Source: Vondammii sp040505895 (GTDB taxonomy: Bacteria; Pseudomonadota; Gammaproteobacteria; Chromatiales; Chromatiaceae). From it: a stretch of 64,000 nucleotides of DNA. Below, in pieces: positions 8,371 to 17,439 of the stretch. Made by a program: the position numbers and the translations under genes. The notes under the pieces were generated by a model that had not been told where the DNA came from, did no database searches, and saw nothing but the letters and a program-made list of their open reading frames with translations. Where the stretch lies: assembly GCA_040505895.1 (NCBI GenBank), contig JBEVXU010000012.1:322507-386506 (forward strand), in the 5' to 3' direction. Numbering within the stretch: position 1 is the stretch's first letter; each line of letters begins with the position of its first letter.

Positions 8371-9719
8371 CACAGTGTGATGGTGTGAGGCAGGTGCTGC
8401 TGGTGGATGATGAGTCCGAGGTGCGGGCCTCCATTGCGCAGACCTTGGAACTGGAAGGCTTCGAGGTGACCTCTCTGTCTGGTGCAGCCGCTGCGCTTGA
8501 GCAACTCTCCTATGCCTGGCCTGGGATAGTCCTCAGTGACCTTAAAATGCCGCAGATGGATGGATTGACCTTTCTGTCCAAGGTAATGGAGATAGATGCT
8601 GAAATGCCCTTTGTAATTGTCAGTGCCCATGGCGATATTCCGATGGCGGTACAGGCGATGCGTGATGGTGCCTATGACTTTCTCGAAAAAACCGCGTATC
8701 CGGAACAGCTGATTACGGTTGTCAGGCGTGCTATGGATAAGCGCGCTCTGGTGTTGGAAAATCGCACACTGCGCAGGGAGATGGATGCGCAGGGTGAATT
8801 GGAGCGGAGGATTATCGGCAAGAGTCCGCCAATGGAGGCACTGAGAAATCTGGTCTCCAGCCTGTCAGAAACTGATGTGGATATTCTGATCTATGGTGAA
8901 ACAGGTACCGGCAAGGAGCTGGTTGCCCGCTGTCTGCATGAATTTGGCTTGCGTAAGGCTGAACCGTTTGTTGCACTCAACTGTGGTGCATTACCGGAGA
9001 ACACGATCGAGAGTGAGCTTTTCGGGCACGAGGCCGGTGCTTTCACCGGTGCCAGCAAGCGGCGTATCGGAAGAATTGAGTACGCCAAAGGTGGCACCCT
9101 GTTCCTCGATGAGATCGAAAGCATGCCGCTGAGTCTACAGGTCAAGTTGCTGCGTATACTGCAGGAACGGACCATTGAGCGGATGGGCAGTAATGAACAG
9201 ATTCCAGTGGATATCCGGGTCATTGCCGCCTCCAAGACCGACCTGCTGGCTGCTTCCAGGGAGGGGCGTTTTCGTGATGACCTCTATTATCGATTGAATA
9301 TAGGCCACGTCAATTTGCCGCCCATGCGGACACGTTGCGAAGATCTTCTGCTGCTGTTTGGTCATTTTGTCGGTCTGGCGGCCCAGCGTTACAAAAAGCC
9401 CATCCTGCAGATCGGAACCTCGGTTCAGGAGCAGTTGGCGCTTCACTCCTGGCCGGGCAACGTGCGTGAGTTGCGCAATGTGGCCGATCGTTATGTGCTC
9501 GGTATGCCCCTGTTCCCTGACCAGACCCCTATTGCAGAGACGGAGCTTGCGCAGCCCCTCTCCACACGAATGGAGCAGTTTGAAAAGCAGACCATCTGTG
9601 AAGAGTTGCGGCGCAATCAGGGACAGATCATCCAGACGGCGGAAGCCTTGAAAATTCCCCGCAAGACACTCTACCTGCGCATGCAGAAATATGGATTGGA
9701 CAAGAAAGAGTTTCGCTGA
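8367..9719 (+). CDS. Sigma-54-dependent response regulator (DctD/PgtA-like)
   Basis: A 450-residue NtrC-family activator starting at GTG 8367, overlapping the kinase stop. Order: receiver domain with acidic pocket LLVDDES and phospho-acceptor Asp58 in VLSDLKMPQMDG; AAA+ domain with Walker A GETGTGKE, the sigma-54-contacting loop GAFTGA, Walker B GGTLFLDEIESM and arginine-finger region FRDDLYYRLN; and a Fis-type helix-turn-helix at the end (IIQTAEALKIPRKTLYLRMQ). It must act on -24/-12 promoters; a very good one lies at 11007-11022 before tctC. Confidence 0.92.
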   Translation: MTQCDGVRQVLLVDDESEVRASIAQTLELEGFEVTSLSGAAAALEQLSYAWPGIVLSDLKMPQMDGLTFLSKVMEIDAEMPFVIVSAHGDIPMAVQAMRDGAYDFLEKTAYPEQLITVVRRAMDKRALVLENRTLRREMDAQGELERRIIGKSPPMEALRNLVSSLSETDVDILIYGETGTGKELVARCLHEFGLRKAEPFVALNCGALPENTIESELFGHEAGAFTGASKRRIGRIEYAKGGTLFLDEIESMPLSLQVKLLRILQERTIERMGSNEQIPVDIRVIAASKTDLLAASREGRFRDDLYYRLNIGHVNLPPMRTRCEDLLLLFGHFVGLAAQRYKKPILQIGTSVQEQLALHSWPGNVRELRNVADRYVLGMPLFPDQTPIAETELAQPLSTRMEQFEKQTICEELRRNQGQIIQTAEALKIPRKTLYLRMQKYGLDKKEFR

Positions 9720-9932
9720 AGTGATGTTACGGTTTTGGCTCATTCTCAGTATTATCTGAGTCAACTGCGTACATTTTCAGGGTAAACCTGATTGGTCAGA
9801 ATCCTACATCGCCTTTAGTGATCGGCATTTAACCCCTCTTTTTTCTATCTAGCTCAACTCTTACTCTCTTCTCTGGTCTGTGGGTTGTCAAGCAGGCACC
9901 CCACGCCTTTTTACAGGAGAGGAGATAATATT

Positions 9933-10796
9933 ATGAAGCGCTTTATCATAAACGGCTTCGCCCTCGGGGCGATGCCGGCCATGACGTCCATGGCACAAGC
10001 AGCAGAGGGAAAACTTACCATTGTGACCTCGTTTCCCTCGGATTTGACCAAGGTATTCAAGGCCGCCTTTGAGAAATAACATCCGGGTGTGGAGCTGGAG
10101 GTTCTCAAGAAGAAGACCGCCGCTGGTATCAAGTACATCCAGGAAACCTCCTCAAACAATAAAAACAACCTGTTCTGGGCCTCTGCACCGGACGCCTTTG
10201 AGGTGCTGAAGAATGATGGTCTACTACAGAGATATTCCAGTGGTGTAAAAGGTCTCCCTGACAAGGTCGGCGCTTTTCCGATCAATGATCCGCAAGGTTA
10301 TTACAAGGGATTTGCTGCAGTCGGCTAGGGCTTTATGTGGAACACCCGTTATACCCTGGCCAAACGGCTCCCCATTCCCCAAGAGTGGGATGATCTGCGC
10401 AAAGCGGACTATTACGGCCATGTGGGCATGTCTGCCCCCTCGCGTTCTGGAACCACCCATCTGGCGGTTGAAACTATCCTCCAGGGCGAAGGCTGGCAGT
10501 TGATGACAGAGATCGGCGGCAATTCCAAGACGGTGACCGAGCGCAGCTTTGGCGTACCTGACGGTGGGAATAGCGGCAACTTTGGTATCGGCATCGTCAA
10601 GAATGCCCCCAATGCGGCCGCAGCCGGAGAGTTCATCGACTTTTTGTTGAGCCCGGAAGGCCAGGAACTGCTGCTGGATCCAAAAATTCGCCGTCTGCCG
10701 GTTAATCCACAAACCTATGCCAAGGCGCCTGCGGGTTTCCCCAACCCCTCGAGGATTCGTCTATTGGCGCAGCGGTCAATTTTGGTTGTTTCTTGA
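9933..10796 (+). pseudogene. Decayed PgtC-like binding protein
   Basis: A paralogue of the 5070-6467 gene, with a good RBS (AGGAGAGGAG) and start ATG 9933 giving MKRFIINGFALGAMPAM and a signal peptide. The same reading frame carries TAA at 10077 (where the paralogue has Gln in EQQHPEIEV) and TAG at 10326 (where the paralogue has Tyr in SGYGILWNT). Two in-frame losses follow: a few residues after GEGWQ and about 33 residues between NFGIG and IGIVKN. Around 10748 the frame appears to slip by one base (LEDSSIGAAVNF is readable in the next frame), and homology then ends. The gene is broken, with no sign that the stops are read as amino acids. It lies between the two-component genes and tctCBA. 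Confidence 0.88.
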
Positions 10797-10893
10797 CCTA
10801 ATTTTACCGCGAGAATTGCCATGATCGGCGGATGATTCACGTGAATTCTGCAGCTACGCGATATCCCATGGTTTTGAGAAGGCGATATTTTTG

Positions 10894-10918
10894 ACCCATA
10901 GGGTGCGGATAGATGGGT
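10894..10918. promoter_or_regulatory. Inverted repeat, candidate activator site upstream of tctC
   Basis: ACCCAT (10894-10899) and ATGGGT (10913-10918) form an inverted pair with 13 bases between, in the context TTTTTGACCCAT and GATGGGTTATTTTTGAC. It sits about 90-115 bases upstream of the -24/-12 promoter, a normal distance for the enhancer site of an NtrC-family regulator. The assignment to the 8367-9719 regulator is an inference. Confidence 0.4.
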
Positions 10919-11006
10919 TATTTTTGACACTTTTGAAAATTCGTGTATTCGGTCGAATTTCTACAATATTCAAAGAAATCAAGTCGTTGTCAGTTATGCC
11001 ATCCTT

Positions 11007-11022
11007 TGGCACGGTGATTGCC
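11007..11022 (+). promoter_or_regulatory. Sigma-54 (-24/-12) promoter of tctCBA
   Basis: TTGGCACGGTGATTGCC spans 11006-11022 and matches the consensus YTGGCACG-N4-TTGC exactly, with GG at 11008-11009 and GC at 11020-11021, ten bases apart. Transcription would start near 11033, about 67 bases before the tctC ATG. The nearby sigma-54 activator gene (8367-9719) is the obvious candidate regulator. Confidence 0.85.
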
Positions 11023-11099
11023 CTAGTGTTTAACGATATCAACCTGAGGAGGGACAAGGTTGATAAAATTTTGCACTCACAAAACATACAGGTGAAAAA

Positions 11100-12047
11100 A
11101 TGTTGAAAAATGCACTTATGGCAGGCCTCGCTTTGGCCTTGGGGCTGTCATCAGCCGTGGAAGCTGTCAGCTATCCAAACAAGTCCATCACTATTGTTGT
11201 TCCATCCAAAGCCGGTGGGTCGACTGACCGGACTGCGCGGTTGTTCACCGAATTGGCTGAAAAGAACAATGCCGGTTTTAATTTTATTATTAAGAACGTC
11301 CCCGGTTCCGGCGGCCAAAAAGGCTTCGAGACCATCTCCCGCGCCAAGCCTGACGGCTATACAATTGGCCTGAATTTTACGCCGCAGTTGGTCGCTCATG
11401 TCGTGTCCAAACGCGCAAAATATACGCTCGATAGCTTCCATGTGATGGGGAATGTGGCACAGGATCCGGCAATTGTTGCCGTGCCCAAGGATAGCGCGAT
11501 CAAGTCCATGGATGATCTTACTTCCGCAGCCAAGGAGAAAGCACTTACTGTTGCGGTTAACGGCATCGGTTCGGACGATTACCTTGCAGCCAAGGCATTC
11601 GAGGCCGCCGCCGGCGTAGAGTTTAATCTGCTGCCAACCAAAGGATCAACCGAGCAGAAAGCCGGCATTTTGGGCGGTCACGTGGACGCCGCCTTTATGA
11701 ACCTTTCACAAATGATCAAGCAACATAAGTCCGGTGATGCGCGTATTATCGCCGTGTTGGCGGATAAACGTGACATTCATCTGCCGGAAATGCCGACAGC
11801 CGCAGAGCAAGGTTATGACGTGCAAATGCGTGCGACCCGGGGGTTTGTTGCTCCGACCGGTATCGATCCGGCCATTCAAGGGCAGCTTGACGCCATTTTG
11901 TCAGAAGTCGTGGCCAGCAATCAGTTCAAGGCAAATGCTGCTAAAGGCAATATTTACCTGCTGCCGCAGTCCGGTGCCGACTACCTGTCATACCTAAAAG
12001 GCCTGGAAGCTGAAACACAGTCCGTCTTTAACAAAAACCCCTGGTAA
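11100..12047 (+). CDS. tctC: Tripartite tricarboxylate transporter binding protein TctC
   Basis: The periplasmic receptor of a TTT-family secondary importer, 315 residues. Signal peptide MLKNALMAGLALALGLSSAV, then the family start SYPNKSITIVVPSKAGGSTD, the ligand-contact region VPGSGGQKGFETISRAKPDG, abridged as NVPGSGGQKGFE, and PTAAEQGYDVQMRATRGFVA, abridged as EMPTAAEQGYD. These proteins bind citrate or other di/tricarboxylates; the ligand cannot be read from sequence. It follows a sigma-54 promoter and is two bases before tctB. Confidence 0.92.
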   Translation: MLKNALMAGLALALGLSSAVEAVSYPNKSITIVVPSKAGGSTDRTARLFTELAEKNNAGFNFIIKNVPGSGGQKGFETISRAKPDGYTIGLNFTPQLVAHVVSKRAKYTLDSFHVMGNVAQDPAIVAVPKDSAIKSMDDLTSAAKEKALTVAVNGIGSDDYLAAKAFEAAAGVEFNLLPTKGSTEQKAGILGGHVDAAFMNLSQMIKQHKSGDARIIAVLADKRDIHLPEMPTAAEQGYDVQMRATRGFVAPTGIDPAIQGQLDAILSEVVASNQFKANAAKGNIYLLPQSGADYLSYLKGLEAETQSVFNKNPW

Positions 12048-12049
12048 TT

Positions 12050-12493
12050 ATGAGTAAAAAAAATGCTGATCGCGCCGTTCTTGCGCTGTTCAGTGTAATG
12101 GCTGTGCTGTTGTATAACAGCACAGCTGGTTACACAGGGATTGCAATAGAAACATCGGCGAAATACGTGCAGTTTCTTGCTGTTTTCATTGGTTTGCTAT
12201 CCGTCATTAATCTTGTCTTCAGCATGTTTCAGAACATAAACGGAGACAAGCTGGTTTTAACCGAGCATATACCTCGTTTTATTGGACTGCTCATCGCGCT
12301 GGTAATATTCGCCGCCTTGTTCGAGCGACTTGGGTTTTTCGTTCCGGCCGCCGTGTTTATTCCGGTTGTGGCTGTTATTCTCGGTTACCGCCGCCCCGTA
12401 ACAATTGTCCTGACAACAGTGGGTGTCCTGCTTTTCGTTTATCTGGTGTTTATTAAACTCCTGTCTGTCAATCTTCCCGGCTTTATTTTTTGA
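12050..12493 (+). CDS. tctB: Small membrane subunit TctB
   Basis: The four-helix small subunit of the tripartite tricarboxylate transporter, 147 residues. Hydrophobic helices are visible near residues 9-27 (AVLALFSVMAVLLYN), 38-58, 75-95 (FIGLLIALVIFAALF) and 100-140. Sequence in this family is poorly conserved; the call rests on length, topology and its place between tctC and tctA, two bases after tctC. Confidence 0.85.
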   Translation: MSKKNADRAVLALFSVMAVLLYNSTAGYTGIAIETSAKYVQFLAVFIGLLSVINLVFSMFQNINGDKLVLTEHIPRFIGLLIALVIFAALFERLGFFVPAAVFIPVVAVILGYRRPVTIVLTTVGVLLFVYLVFIKLLSVNLPGFIF

Positions 12494-12503
12494 GGGGCGA
12501 GTT

Positions 12504-13988
12504 ATGCTTGAATATTTTACGATTGTTTTCAGTTTAAATTCTCTTCTGGTTATTACCTTGGGGACGGTTGCCGGCGTGGCCATCGGCGGGATGCCCGGAC
12601 TGACAGCCACCATGGCCGTTGGTCTGCTGGTTCCGTTTACCTATACAATGGATCCTACCGCAGGTTTGATGTTGCTTGGCGGCATCTATTGCGGCGCAAT
12701 GTATGGTGGCTCTATCCCTGCCATTTTGCTGAATACACCGGGCACACCGGCGGCGGTCGCCACCGCCATCGAAGGCTACCCAATGAGCTGCCAGGGACGC
12801 GCTGCGCTTGCCCTCAAGGTTTCCGTTACGGCGTCGTTTGTCGGTGGCTTCTTTTCGGTCTTCATCTTGTTGATGTTCGCCCCGATTCTGGCTCAACAGG
12901 CCTTGAAATTCGGCCCTGCTGAAACCTTTCTTCTCGCCCTTATGGGGCTGGCTGGCATCATCTCGATAGCCGACAAAGACAGCTCGTTAATCAAGGCCCT
13001 TATCGCCGGTTTGCTCGGCATGATTATCGCCGTTATTGGCACCGACGATATGTCCGGTAGCCTGCGCTACACCCTGGGTATGATAGAGTTAATCGACGGA
13101 ATTGACTTTATGCCTGCCCTGATTGGCCTGTTCTCCATGATCCAGATGCTGGAACTTGCGGGGGCGCACAAACATAAGATAGATACGTCAATGCTGGATA
13201 TAACCAGCAAAAAAGAACCCTTTCCCAAAGGCATCGCCAAGAACATAACACTTGGCTCGGGCATGGGGACGCTCATTGGCATACTGCCTGGTGAAGGTGC
13301 CACAATCGCGGCGTTTATCTCTTATAATTTTTCCAAACGCATTTCAAAGTTCAAAGGCCTGTTTGGCAAGGGTAACCCCGAAGGCATCGCTGCGGCGGAA
13401 GCAGGCAACAATGGCTGCGTGGGCGGCTCGCTTGTGCCGACCCTAACGTTGGGCATTCCCGGAAATTCGGTCGCTGCGGCATTAATGGGTGCGTTCATTA
13501 TACATGGCATGATACCCGGGCCGGAATTGTTCAATGAATATGCTGACAAAACATACCCATTCATCATTTCAATGTTTGTCGCAAATGGTGTGTTTCTGGT
13601 CGTTGGACTTTTATTTGCACCCTACCTTGCGCGTATCGCCCTGGTCCCGCCCGCCATCATGGTCCCCGTGGTCAGCACCTTTGCGGTGCTTGGATCATAC
13701 GCGCTGAACAACGCAGTATTTGACATCTATATGATGATCTCCTTTGCACTGGGCGGTTTGCTCCTGAAAAAGCTAGGCTTCTCACTGGAAGCTTTGATCC
13801 TTGGCCTTATTCTCGGACCTATCGCCGAAGGCGGTTTCACCCAGGGCATGATCATTGGTCACGGTTCCTCATTGATCTTTTTTGAAAGCTCTATCGCCAA
13901 GATTATGTGGGTGATTATCTTTGTCCTGCTGATCCCGCCGCTATATTCCTACATAAAGGTCATGCGGCGAGTTAAACAGGTAACATGA
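12504..13988 (+). CDS. tctA: Large membrane subunit TctA
   Basis: The 12-helix permease subunit of the tripartite tricarboxylate transporter, 494 residues. The start ATG at 12504 (MLEYFTIVFSLNSLL) follows GAGGGG; earlier in-frame starts lie inside tctB. Family phrases are GGMPGLTATMAVGLLVPFTY, GGIYCGAMYGGSIPAILLNT, GNPEGIAAAEAGNNGCVGGS and LTLGIPGNSVAAALMGAFII. The three tct genes form one operon. The energy source is a proton or sodium gradient in known members. Confidence 0.93.
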   Translation: MLEYFTIVFSLNSLLVITLGTVAGVAIGGMPGLTATMAVGLLVPFTYTMDPTAGLMLLGGIYCGAMYGGSIPAILLNTPGTPAAVATAIEGYPMSCQGRAALALKVSVTASFVGGFFSVFILLMFAPILAQQALKFGPAETFLLALMGLAGIISIADKDSSLIKALIAGLLGMIIAVIGTDDMSGSLRYTLGMIELIDGIDFMPALIGLFSMIQMLELAGAHKHKIDTSMLDITSKKEPFPKGIAKNITLGSGMGTLIGILPGEGATIAAFISYNFSKRISKFKGLFGKGNPEGIAAAEAGNNGCVGGSLVPTLTLGIPGNSVAAALMGAFIIHGMIPGPELFNEYADKTYPFIISMFVANGVFLVVGLLFAPYLARIALVPPAIMVPVVSTFAVLGSYALNNAVFDIYMMISFALGGLLLKKLGFSLEALILGLILGPIAEGGFTQGMIIGHGSSLIFFESSIAKIMWVIIFVLLIPPLYSYIKVMRRVKQVT

Positions 13989-14010
13989 AATAATGGCAGG
14001 CACCTGATTA

Positions 14011-14187
14011 GGGGCTTAGGGCTCGCGAAATAATAAGCTCCAGTTTTTGGGCGTTAAGGCACCCGTCTGGCAAGGCGCAACAACGCAGGAATATTTATTA
14101 TCTTTCAAGTTGTTGCAACGCAGTCAGACGGGATGGATCGGCGTCCAAAAACAGGGGGTTATTGTTTTGCGAGCTCTTAGCGTCCCC
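14011..14187. repeat. Foldback MITE-like element
   Basis: A 177-base imperfect hairpin. The left end GGGGCTTAGGGCTCGCGAAA pairs with the right end, which reads GGGGACGCTAAGAGCTCGCA on the other strand. Further inside, CCAGTTTTTGGGCG pairs with CGTCCAAAAACAGG, CCCGTCTG with CAGACGGG, and GCAACAAC with GTTGTTGC. No coding capacity. It fills the gap between tctA and pyruvate kinase. Confidence 0.75.
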
Positions 14188-14307
14188 AACCCGTAGATAA
14201 CACCAACTGCTGGGACACCCATAACTTCCTTGACATCGGCTCCAGAAGTTCTATGTATGTTCCCTAGCTCCTTACTTATCCAGTGCCGAAACGTTCAAGG
14301 AAAAAAC

Positions 14308-15729
14308 ATGTACCAATTCACTCACAAGACAAAAATCGTTTGTACGGTAGGGCCTGTATCAAACAGCCAGGAGGCCTTGGAACGGATGTTGGCGGCAGGC
14401 ATGAATGTCGCCAGGTTGAACTTCTCCCATGGGGAGCTGGATATCCATGGGCGCAATATCAAAACCCTGCGGCGGGCCTCGTCCGCATGTAGCCGCCGGG
14501 TAGCGATCATGGCCGACCTGCCGGGGCCAAAAATGCGTATCGGGAGGTTGCAACAGGAACCTATACGATTAAGTTCGGGCGATCGTTTTACCTTGACTCC
14601 GGATGATATTGTGGGCGACATAACCAAGGTGTCAGTAACTGTCAAGGATTTGGCTCGGTTGGTGACTGTAAATGACCGTCTGTTTCTTAATGATGGGCTG
14701 ATCTCTTTGAGGGTGGCGGAGATAGACAAAAACGATGTGGTGTGTGAGGTGTTGATCGGTGGTGAACTGCGTTCCCGCAAGGGGTTGAATCTACCCGGTA
14801 TCGATCTTGGAGTTTCGGCCTTCACCGAAAACGATAACCGCTGTCTGGAGTTCGCCCTGAGCCATGGTGTGGATGCAGTCAGTCAATCGTTCGTGGCCAC
14901 CGCCGGGGATATACTCAGGGTGCGCGAGCGCGCCCGTGAACTTGGCTATGCCCCGTTTATCATAGCCAAGATAGAGCGTTCCATTGCCCTGGAACATCTG
15001 GAAGAGATAATAGCGGCGGCGGATGGGGTCATGCTGGCAAGGGGCGACCTGGGCGTGGAGACACCCATAGCCAGCATGGCCGTGGTGCAGAAGGATCTGA
15101 TAGCCCTGGCCAACGGGATGTGCAAGCCGGTAATCACCGCCACCCAGATGCTGGAATCGATGACCTACAATCCCCTCCCGACACGTGCCGAGGCCACCGA
15201 TGTGGCCAATGCCATCCTCGACGGAACGGATGCGGTGATGTTGTCAGCCGAGTCCGCCATCGGCAACTATCCGGTGGAGTCAGTAGCGATGCTGGCAAGT
15301 ATTGCGGCCGCGACTGAACCCACCATTAAGGTGCGGCGTGACCAGCGTCCACAGGATCCAGCCATAGTGAAGAGTGTAATCGCCCGTAATCTTCAGCAGA
15401 TGGTGAATAGTCTGAAACCGACAGCGGTGATGGTGCCCACCAGAAGTGGCTCCATGGCGCGGAATGTGGCCTCTTTCCGCCCCGCCTCTTGGATCACTGC
15501 CTTCAGTACCTGCGAAGAGACCTGTCAGGCCCTGCAGTTCTCCTATGGGGTTTTTCCAGTGCTGGTAGCGAATGAGTATCTTGACTGGACCAAATTTACC
15601 CGTGATTGGTTACGTCAGCATGGCATGAACAGCGGTTTTGCTGTAATGGCGCAGGGTTCATCACCGGAACGGCCAAACGCCAACCATCAACTTGATATAT
15701 TTGATCTTGCGGTGGAGGATGATGCTTGA
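14308..15729 (+). CDS. pyk: Pyruvate kinase
   Basis: Converts phosphoenolpyruvate and ADP to pyruvate and ATP. 473 residues from ATG 14308 (MYQFTHKTKIVCTVGP) after an AAGG site; the upstream in-frame extension to 14230 has no family match. Motifs: NFSHGELDIHGRN, ADLPGPKMRIG, the active-site signature IIAKIERSIALEHLEEI and DGVMLARGDLGVETP, then MLESMTYNPLPTRAEATDVA and DGTDAVMLSAESAIGNYPVE. The C-terminal domain (PTAVMVPTRSGSMARNVASF) is shorter than in many homologues but complete in outline. It lies downstream of the tct operon beyond a foldback repeat, so it is probably transcribed separately. Confidence 0.93.
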   Translation: MYQFTHKTKIVCTVGPVSNSQEALERMLAAGMNVARLNFSHGELDIHGRNIKTLRRASSACSRRVAIMADLPGPKMRIGRLQQEPIRLSSGDRFTLTPDDIVGDITKVSVTVKDLARLVTVNDRLFLNDGLISLRVAEIDKNDVVCEVLIGGELRSRKGLNLPGIDLGVSAFTENDNRCLEFALSHGVDAVSQSFVATAGDILRVRERARELGYAPFIIAKIERSIALEHLEEIIAAADGVMLARGDLGVETPIASMAVVQKDLIALANGMCKPVITATQMLESMTYNPLPTRAEATDVANAILDGTDAVMLSAESAIGNYPVESVAMLASIAAATEPTIKVRRDQRPQDPAIVKSVIARNLQQMVNSLKPTAVMVPTRSGSMARNVASFRPASWITAFSTCEETCQALQFSYGVFPVLVANEYLDWTKFTRDWLRQHGMNSGFAVMAQGSSPERPNANHQLDIFDLAVEDDA

Positions 15730-15778
15730 TTAATGCACCATATTTGCTTTACATACAAGCCACTTAATACTATCTGAT

Positions 15779-15799
15779 TTGATAAATCTAGTTTATCAA
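15779..15799. terminator. Weak AT-rich hairpin after pyruvate kinase
   Basis: TTGATAAA (15779-15786) and TTTATCAA (15792-15799) form an 8-base stem with a 5-base loop. There is no U-run, so termination function is uncertain. Confidence 0.3.
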
Positions 15800-15912
15800 G
15801 AAAGAGCCAATGTTTTCGCGTGAGCTACAGAGTGTAATACCATTAATTATTTCTATTTGAATAACCTCCGGCAGGGGTCAGCTATCAAGGGATGAGCGCT
15901 TAAGGAATTGCG

Positions 15913-16623
15913 ATGCCAAGAAGAACACGGATGTATATACCAGAGCCTCGCTATTATATCATTCAGCGCGGCAACAACCACGAGGCTTGTTTTATCGAGC
16001 CAGAGAACTATCAGTTCTATATTGAGCTTTGGCAAGAACTTTCCAAGCGGTATGGCGTTGATGTACATGCCTATTGCCTGATGACCAACCATATTCATTT
16101 TCTCGCAACACCCTCAACTGAAACGGCGCTATCAAATACCATGAAAGTGGTTGGAAGCCGTTATGCACAGTACATAAACAAAAAATACAAGCGCACTGGC
16201 ACGCTATGGGAAGGCCGGCATCGAGCAAGCTTGGTACAGCAGAATCGTTATTTGTTGACTTGTTACCGATATATTGAATTAAATCCTGTTAGGGCAGGCA
16301 TGGTGTTAAGGCCGGAAGAATACCGGTGGTCAAGTTATGGCAGCAATGGATGGGGAGATGGGAGTTGGATTACCCCGCATCAGGAATATTTCCGACTTGG
16401 TGGTGACCCGGTGGTGCGTTACCATGCCTATCGTGAGTTGTTCAAGGTTCAGTTAAGCGAAGAGAATCTACACCTCATCAGAAAGGCCGCTCATTACTGC
16501 CAGCCGGTAAGTAATGACAGATTTAGAGAAGAAATAGAGTTGAAGTATGGGGTAAAGCTTGGTCAGATGATCCGTGGACGACCGCGTGAGAAAAGCCGAG
16601 AAGAGGAATTGTACAATAAATAA
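15913..16623 (+). mobile_element. REP-associated tyrosine transposase (RAYT, Y1 family)
   Basis: A 236-residue IS200/IS605-like Y1 transposase of the REP-associated type. ATG 15913 follows AAGGA. Typical phrases: PRYYIIQRGNNHEACF, the metal-binding HUH-type motif NHIHFLATPS, TMKVVGSRYAQYINKKYKRT with candidate catalytic tyrosines, GTLWEGRHRASLV, and YIELNPVRAGMV with the following YRWSSYGSNGWG. RAYTs nick and spread short palindromic REP sequences rather than moving themselves. Several REP-like repeats occur in this window (1663, 20144, 22574, 29077, 36080, 38466) and could be its substrates, which is inference. Its 3' end abuts a truncated znuB copy. Confidence 0.9.
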
Positions 16624-16645
16624 TCCCTCTGTCCCCTTTTTGCTT

Positions 16646-17335
16646 GGCGACACCCTTGCCCACTCGGCACTTCTCGGCGTCGCCCTCGGTTTTCTTCTCG
16701 GCATCAACCTCAATCTGGCTGTGGTGGCGGTGGCGGTGGCCGTCACCATAGCCCTGCTACTGCTCGGCCTCCAGAACAATCGACAGCTGGCATCAGACAC
16801 ACTACTCGGCATCCTCGCCCACAGCGCGCTCTCCCTTGGTTTGGTAGTGATGGCCTTCCAGGAAAATGTACGCGTTGACCTGATGGGCTACCTGTTCGGT
16901 GATATCCTTGCAGTCACCGCCACCAATCTATTGTGGGTCTGGGGTGGGGGTGTAACGGCACTGCTGTTACTGGTGTTGATCTGGCGTCCACTACTGGCGC
17001 TGACCGTGCATGAAGAGCTGGCCCGGGTGGAAGGGGTGGCGGCAACACGGGTGCAGCTGGTTTTTATGTTGATGATCGCCTTGGTGATAGCTGTGTCGAT
17101 GAAGATCGTCGGTGTACTATTAATCACCTCTATGATGATCATCCCAGCGGCGACGGCACGCCGTTTCAGCCGCACACCGGAACAGATGGCGATAGCAGCA
17201 GCAGCCACCGGCGCTATTGCCGTGTTCCTTGGGTTAGCCGGCTCCTGGTATTGGGACACACCGGCAGGACCTTCAGTCGTGGTGGCAGCGGCACTGCTGT
17301 TTTCACTGAGCCGGTTGCCAATACTCAGAGGATGA
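16646..17335 (+). pseudogene. 5'-truncated second znuB copy
   Basis: From GGCGACACCCTTGCCCAC at 16646 the sequence follows znuB from its codon for Gly in YFGDTLAH to the end, but the first 34 or so codons are missing. An open frame from 16574 joins out-of-frame RAYT sequence to the znuB part, without a plausible RBS. The first 260 bases differ from znuB (3205-3460) by one substitution and a 6-base GTGGCG insertion, while the remainder (16909-17335) is clearly more diverged, with many silent changes. The 3' flank also resembles the znuB flank. Probably a non-functional duplicate, partly homogenised by gene conversion. Confidence 0.8.
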
Positions 17336-17439
17336 AAGCTTATAGAGTAAACTTGGCTACTCATCTGTTGATCTGAAAGGCGTTGCCAGAGAGACCGTGG
17401 TAACTATCACCCTAAAGCAGGCATTAATGGAGTCTTGTG

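Noticed and set aside
9720..9932. Sigma-54 promoter before the decayed binding protein
   Set aside because: Several GG dinucleotides occur but none has GC at the required ten-base spacing with supporting bases.
9933..10796. Stop-codon recoding (TAA, TAG) in the second binding protein
   Set aside because: Other genes in the window use these stops normally, and the gene also has deletions and a frame slip, so decay explains it.
16574..17335. Hybrid ORF of RAYT tail and znuB as a functional fusion
   Set aside because: The first 24 residues are out-of-frame RAYT sequence, no RBS is evident, and the essential N-terminal helix of ZnuB is missing.
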